From Brachypodium distachyon (taxonomy: Eukaryota; Streptophyta; Magnoliopsida; Poales; Poaceae): a stretch of DNA of 64,000 nt. The stretch is from contig NC_016133.3 of the NCBI RefSeq assembly GCF_000005505.3, positions 28,389,008 through 28,453,007 of the forward strand, written 5' to 3'. Made by a program: the position numbers and the translations under genes. The notes beneath the pieces were generated by a model. It was not told where the DNA came from. It made no database searches and was given only the letters and a program-made list of their open reading frames with translations. Shown piece by piece: positions 61,161 through 64,000 of the stretch (position 1 is its first letter; every line of letters starts with the position of its first letter).

Positions 61161-61510
61161 ACCATTATCAGAACCGTATGCCCTGACCACATGCCACCAC
61201 CCAACATCGTGAATTATGCAGTGTAGTGGAGTCAGCATGTGCTTTATGCAGCTGCTAGGCTGAAGGCTACATTCGTGAATTATGTGGTAAGTGAAGTCAC
61301 GGGTTTCAAGAAGTGATATTTAAAGATGATGACACTTTTGGGCAAACTTAATTGTGGTCTTACTCTCAGGTGGTGTGTCTGGGGTTCACGTTCACGTTGG
61401 TAGCCAGGTCGGTCAGTGGTGCCTTTGCTATCCTAATGATATTAGGAGCGTGTCTTGACAATTTTTATCCTGTATTTTGTTAATTTAATGGAGCATAAAA
61501 ATTTCTAAAG

Positions 61511-62234
61511 AGAATTTCATATTTGCCACTTAAATTTTGCTCATATGTCCAAATGCCACTCAGAATTTTCTTGTTTCAAATTTGCCACTCAAAATTTGCA
61601 TAGGGTACAAATATGCACCGTTAGTTGACTGCTACATGACCGTTAAGTAAAAGATGAAAAGACAATTTTACCCCTAGATACTATGTTGATTTTCCTTCAC
61701 AACAAAATACTCCATCCGTCTCATTTTACTTGTCGTTTTAATTTAGTCTAAATACCAAAGCACACGATTAGTGCAACGGCTGAAATTGATTTTGTTGTAA
61801 TTAACCTCACGCCCTGGCCCGCACTTCACGCCGTCTCGCACGTGCTTACGGGTGGTGGCTGCATGCAGCCCAGGCCCAGCGCATGCACACCAAGCAAAGT
61901 AATTAGGCACTGTTGTTCTAAAAAAAGTAATTAGGCACTGCTGTAAAAAAAAATTAGATAGTAGGTAAATGGATTCCTGCTCCTGGAAACCGATATCAAT
62001 ATTGCCTAAGACGACACTTATTATGGGGAAAAATAAAATGAGATGGACGGAGTATTTTATTGTAAAGAAAAAATCAACATACTATTTAGGGTCAAGATTG
62101 TCTCAACTAGCGTCAACTAACGGTAGTGGCATATTTATACCCCACACAAAATTTGAGTGGCAAATTTGGAACAAGAAAATTCTGAGTGGCATTTGGGCAT
62201 ATGAGCAAATTTTGAGTGGCAAATATGGAATTCT
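61511..62234. mobile_element. Long-TIR element (MULE-like) carrying a nested MITE
   Basis: The outer inverted repeats are about 125 bp. Left, AATTTCATATTTGCCACTTA, with AAATGCCACTCAGAATTTTC and CAAATTTGCCACTCAAAATT further in. The right side at about 62110-62234 is the inverse (GAGTGGCAAATTTGG, GAAAATTCTGAGTGGCATTT, GAGTGGCAAATATGGAATT). Long inverted repeats fit a non-autonomous MULE, but no clear 9-bp target duplication was found, so the class is tentative. Confidence 0.7.
61710..62052. mobile_element. Stowaway-like MITE nested in the 61511-62234 element
   Basis: Begins CTCCATCCGTCTCATTTTAC and ends with the inverse AAAATGAGATGGACGGAG, with TA on both sides (61708-61709, 62053-62054). Its interior has a GC-richer segment (61800-61900) and a local duplication of AAAAAAGTAATTAGGCACTG. 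Confidence 0.8.
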
Positions 62235-62347
62235 TTCAAACTTCTATATTCTCCGGTATTCCGTTAAGATTAGACTGTCCCTGACCACTTAGTTTCAATG
62301 CTCCATTAAATTACCGGAATAGTTGGTCTTTCTTCGAATAGTTATTA

Positions 62348-62459
62348 CTTCTTCCGATACATATTAATTGTCTCAAATTTCCCCAAATATGGATGTATCT
62401 ATGTCTAAAAAGTGTCTAGATACATGTAATATTTCGACAATTAATATGGATCGAAGGGG
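62348..62459. mobile_element. Stowaway MITE
   Basis: Begins CTTCTTCCGATACATATTAA and ends with the inverse TTAATATGGATCGAAGGGG, with TA flanks. The centre (ATGGATGTATCTATG, TCTAGATACATGTAATATTT) matches the element at 2691-2803. Confidence 0.88.
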
Positions 62460-63604
62460 TAGTTTTTTTTGGCATGCTAATGTTTGCTTTGGCACTTTAG
62501 TTCATTTTTTGGCCGATGTTGGTTAATTCGTGTGTAACCAAAATCTTGGCTAACAAACTTTTTGCTAGGTAAAACTTAGACTAAAACTAAATACACCCTT
62601 GTTTGTATATAAATAAACCTGCATTTGATGTGTTTTTTGAGAGAGAAATTACAAGTTTCGTGGTTCCAGTGCTAAAGGTTATATCTAGGTTAAGTTACAA
62701 TATATCTCTTTTCTTCCATTTAACAGGGAGCCACGCTAGGTTTTTGTTTAGTTGGTTGAATCTGTGTGGAATATGTATAGAATCTATTGTTGGACTTGTT
62801 ACTTGGGCCCAATATATTAATGCACCGTGTGTAGGCACAATAGGCTATACAAAAGTTGTTAGGTTAGACACGAGACCACGAGGGGACGGTCCGGCGGGGC
62901 GCGGTGACCGAACTGGACATGGCGTGGTTGTCTGATGGCATAAGCGGATATTTATCGTCACTTGTTCTATGTTGATTTAGTACACGGAAGGAGTGCCCGT
63001 TAAACATGCCCGGAAGATATAGGCTTTGATGTCGAACCTCATCGACAAATATCGTCTCTCGTCTTTTGCGGATCACGTATATTCATAACAATCCGGCAAT
63101 GTTTTTGATACGCTACAACGTGGGACATTGGGATTGGGAGTGAGCAATTATCCATCGAAAGTTAGCAATTTAAAATTGAGTTTTTTATTTTGGCCGGAAG
63201 AGTTTTCTCTTTCGTTGACTAAAATTGCTCTAATTTTATTCGTAAACAAGGCACAATAAAGGCATTGACTTGAGCCGATTACGCTTAGCAAGTACTCCAG
63301 TACGTTGTAGCTAGCTCAACCAATGACCTTTGCCTCGCTCCTCGAGCCAAGGGATACGCGCGTGTGTTCTAATCTTTCATGGTCAAATGGTTTACGAGAC
63401 TTAAACAAAAAATGGGAGTGTGATTCCCTTTACTAATTTAAACTTTACAGATCACAACAAGATATATTGCCCAAAAAGAAAAGTTCGAACCAAATATTAC
63501 TAAACAAGGTAGGTATCATTTGACCATGAACACAAGAGAAGCAACACATCTCCATCCAAATTAACACGATCGAGCAGTTGTCACGTACGTACGGTCGACG
63601 ACGA
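62460..63604. other. Intergenic stretch 3' of the phosphate transporter gene
   Basis: No gene or clear transposon recognised. The part nearest 63604 should hold the transporter 3' UTR on the minus strand. A GC-richer patch at 62870-62940 is unassigned. Confidence 0.5.
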
Positions 63605-64000
63605 CTAGGCCATTTGAGACGGCTGCACGGCGGCGCCGGCCATCTCCTCGTTGTCCTCGGCCTCGCCGGACATCTCCTCGAGCGACTTCCCGTTGGCCTC
63701 CGGCACGAGGAACGTGAACATGAACCCCAACAGGTTGACCCCAGCGAGCACGAAGAGCGAGTTCCTGACGCCGATCCCTGGCTTGTACCCTGCCTCCGGC
63801 TTGTGCGGGTCCTGCGCCGCGTAGAGGAACCCGAATGCCCCGATCATGGCTCCGGCCTTCCCCGCGGCCGCCGATATCCCGTGGCACGTGGACCTCAGCC
63901 TTGCCGGGAAGATCTCCGCCGGCACGACGAACGTGGTGGCGTTGGGCCCGAAGTTTGCGAAGAAGAAGGTGAATGCGTACATGACCACGAACCCGATCTG
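63605..64000 (-). CDS. PHT1: PHT1-type inorganic phosphate transporter, C-terminal 131 residues (partial)
   Basis: The frame is open to the window edge at 64000 and ends at TAG (63605-63607). It reads as the last transmembrane segments of a PHT1 H+/phosphate symporter of the major facilitator superfamily: [20 protein letters not shown], then [36 protein letters not shown], then a last hydrophobic stretch ([20 protein letters not shown]) and the acidic cytosolic tail ([15 protein letters not shown]). PHT1 proteins take up phosphate at the plasma membrane and are usually induced by low phosphate or by mycorrhiza. The promoter is outside the window, so regulation cannot be judged. The roughly 390 missing N-terminal residues lie beyond 64000. 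Very high GC is usual for grass PHT1 genes. Confidence 0.95.
   Translation of the reverse strand, partial: QIGFVVMYAFTFFFANFGPNATTFVVPAEIFPARLRSTCHGISAAAGKAGAMIGAFGFLYAAQDPHKPEAGYKPGIGVRNSLFVLAGVNLLGFMFTFLVPEANGKSLEEMSGEAEDNEEMAGAAVQPSQMA

Noticed and set aside
1..64000. CRISPR arrays, operons, ribosome-binding sites, riboswitches
   Set aside because: The window is plant nuclear DNA with spliced genes; no such bacterial structures are present.

Overview
The window is plant nuclear DNA, almost certainly from a grass (Poaceae). The grounds are many Stowaway MITEs with the CTCCCTCCGT terminus, LTRs that open with the ATATGCCCTAGAGGCAAT motif seen in grass BARE/Angela-type copia elements, and genes with very GC-rich first exons followed by AT-rich introns and exons. 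A cool-season grass (Pooideae) is my guess; the species cannot be read from the sequence. No tRNA, rRNA, CRISPR array or organellar insert was recognised.

Four cellular genes are supported. (1) A complete translin gene lies on + at 416-5531, with 7 exons and 290 aa. (2) A complete gene for a telobox-type Myb/SANT protein (TRF-like) lies on + at 32528-35535, with 10 exons and 325 aa. It is followed by a 5'-truncated tandem pseudogene copy at 37995-39240. (3) A complete macro-domain plus CRAL-TRIO/SEC14 protein (GDAP2-like) lies on + at 53039-58875, with 14 exons and 583 aa. (4) The C-terminal end of a PHT1 phosphate transporter lies on - at 63605-64000 and is cut by the window edge. Exon phases join without a break in the three complete genes. 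The four genes have unrelated jobs (RNA metabolism, telomere/DNA binding, ADP-ribose or lipid signalling, phosphate uptake), and nothing suggests they work together.

The rest is mostly mobile DNA. From left to right: a Mutator-like (MULE) terminus relic just upstream of translin; MITEs and a Harbinger-like end inside the 3.4-kb translin intron 5; a broken minus-strand Ty1/copia element (about 7306-12291) with one LTR; a Harbinger-associated Myb-like pseudogene (12617-15580) split by a 1686-bp solo LTR with perfect 5-bp target duplications; a 3.1-kb minus-strand LTR (15705-18831); and a 10.2-kb non-autonomous element (20072-30256) with GCGGT target duplications, two long LTRs, a gag frame and no pol.

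After the TRF-like gene, a roughly 3.7-kb tandem duplication (34245-37924 and 37934-44326) carries later insertions private to each copy, so events can be ordered. From 44 to 52 kb lie a degenerate tandem array, a CACTA-like end, a Harbinger transposase pseudogene, a MULE with a perfect 9-bp target duplication, and a second BARE/Angela-like solo LTR between 112-bp direct repeats. From 59 to 63 kb lie an unusual interleaved inverted repeat, short LINE/SINE tails, and a MITE nested in a MULE.
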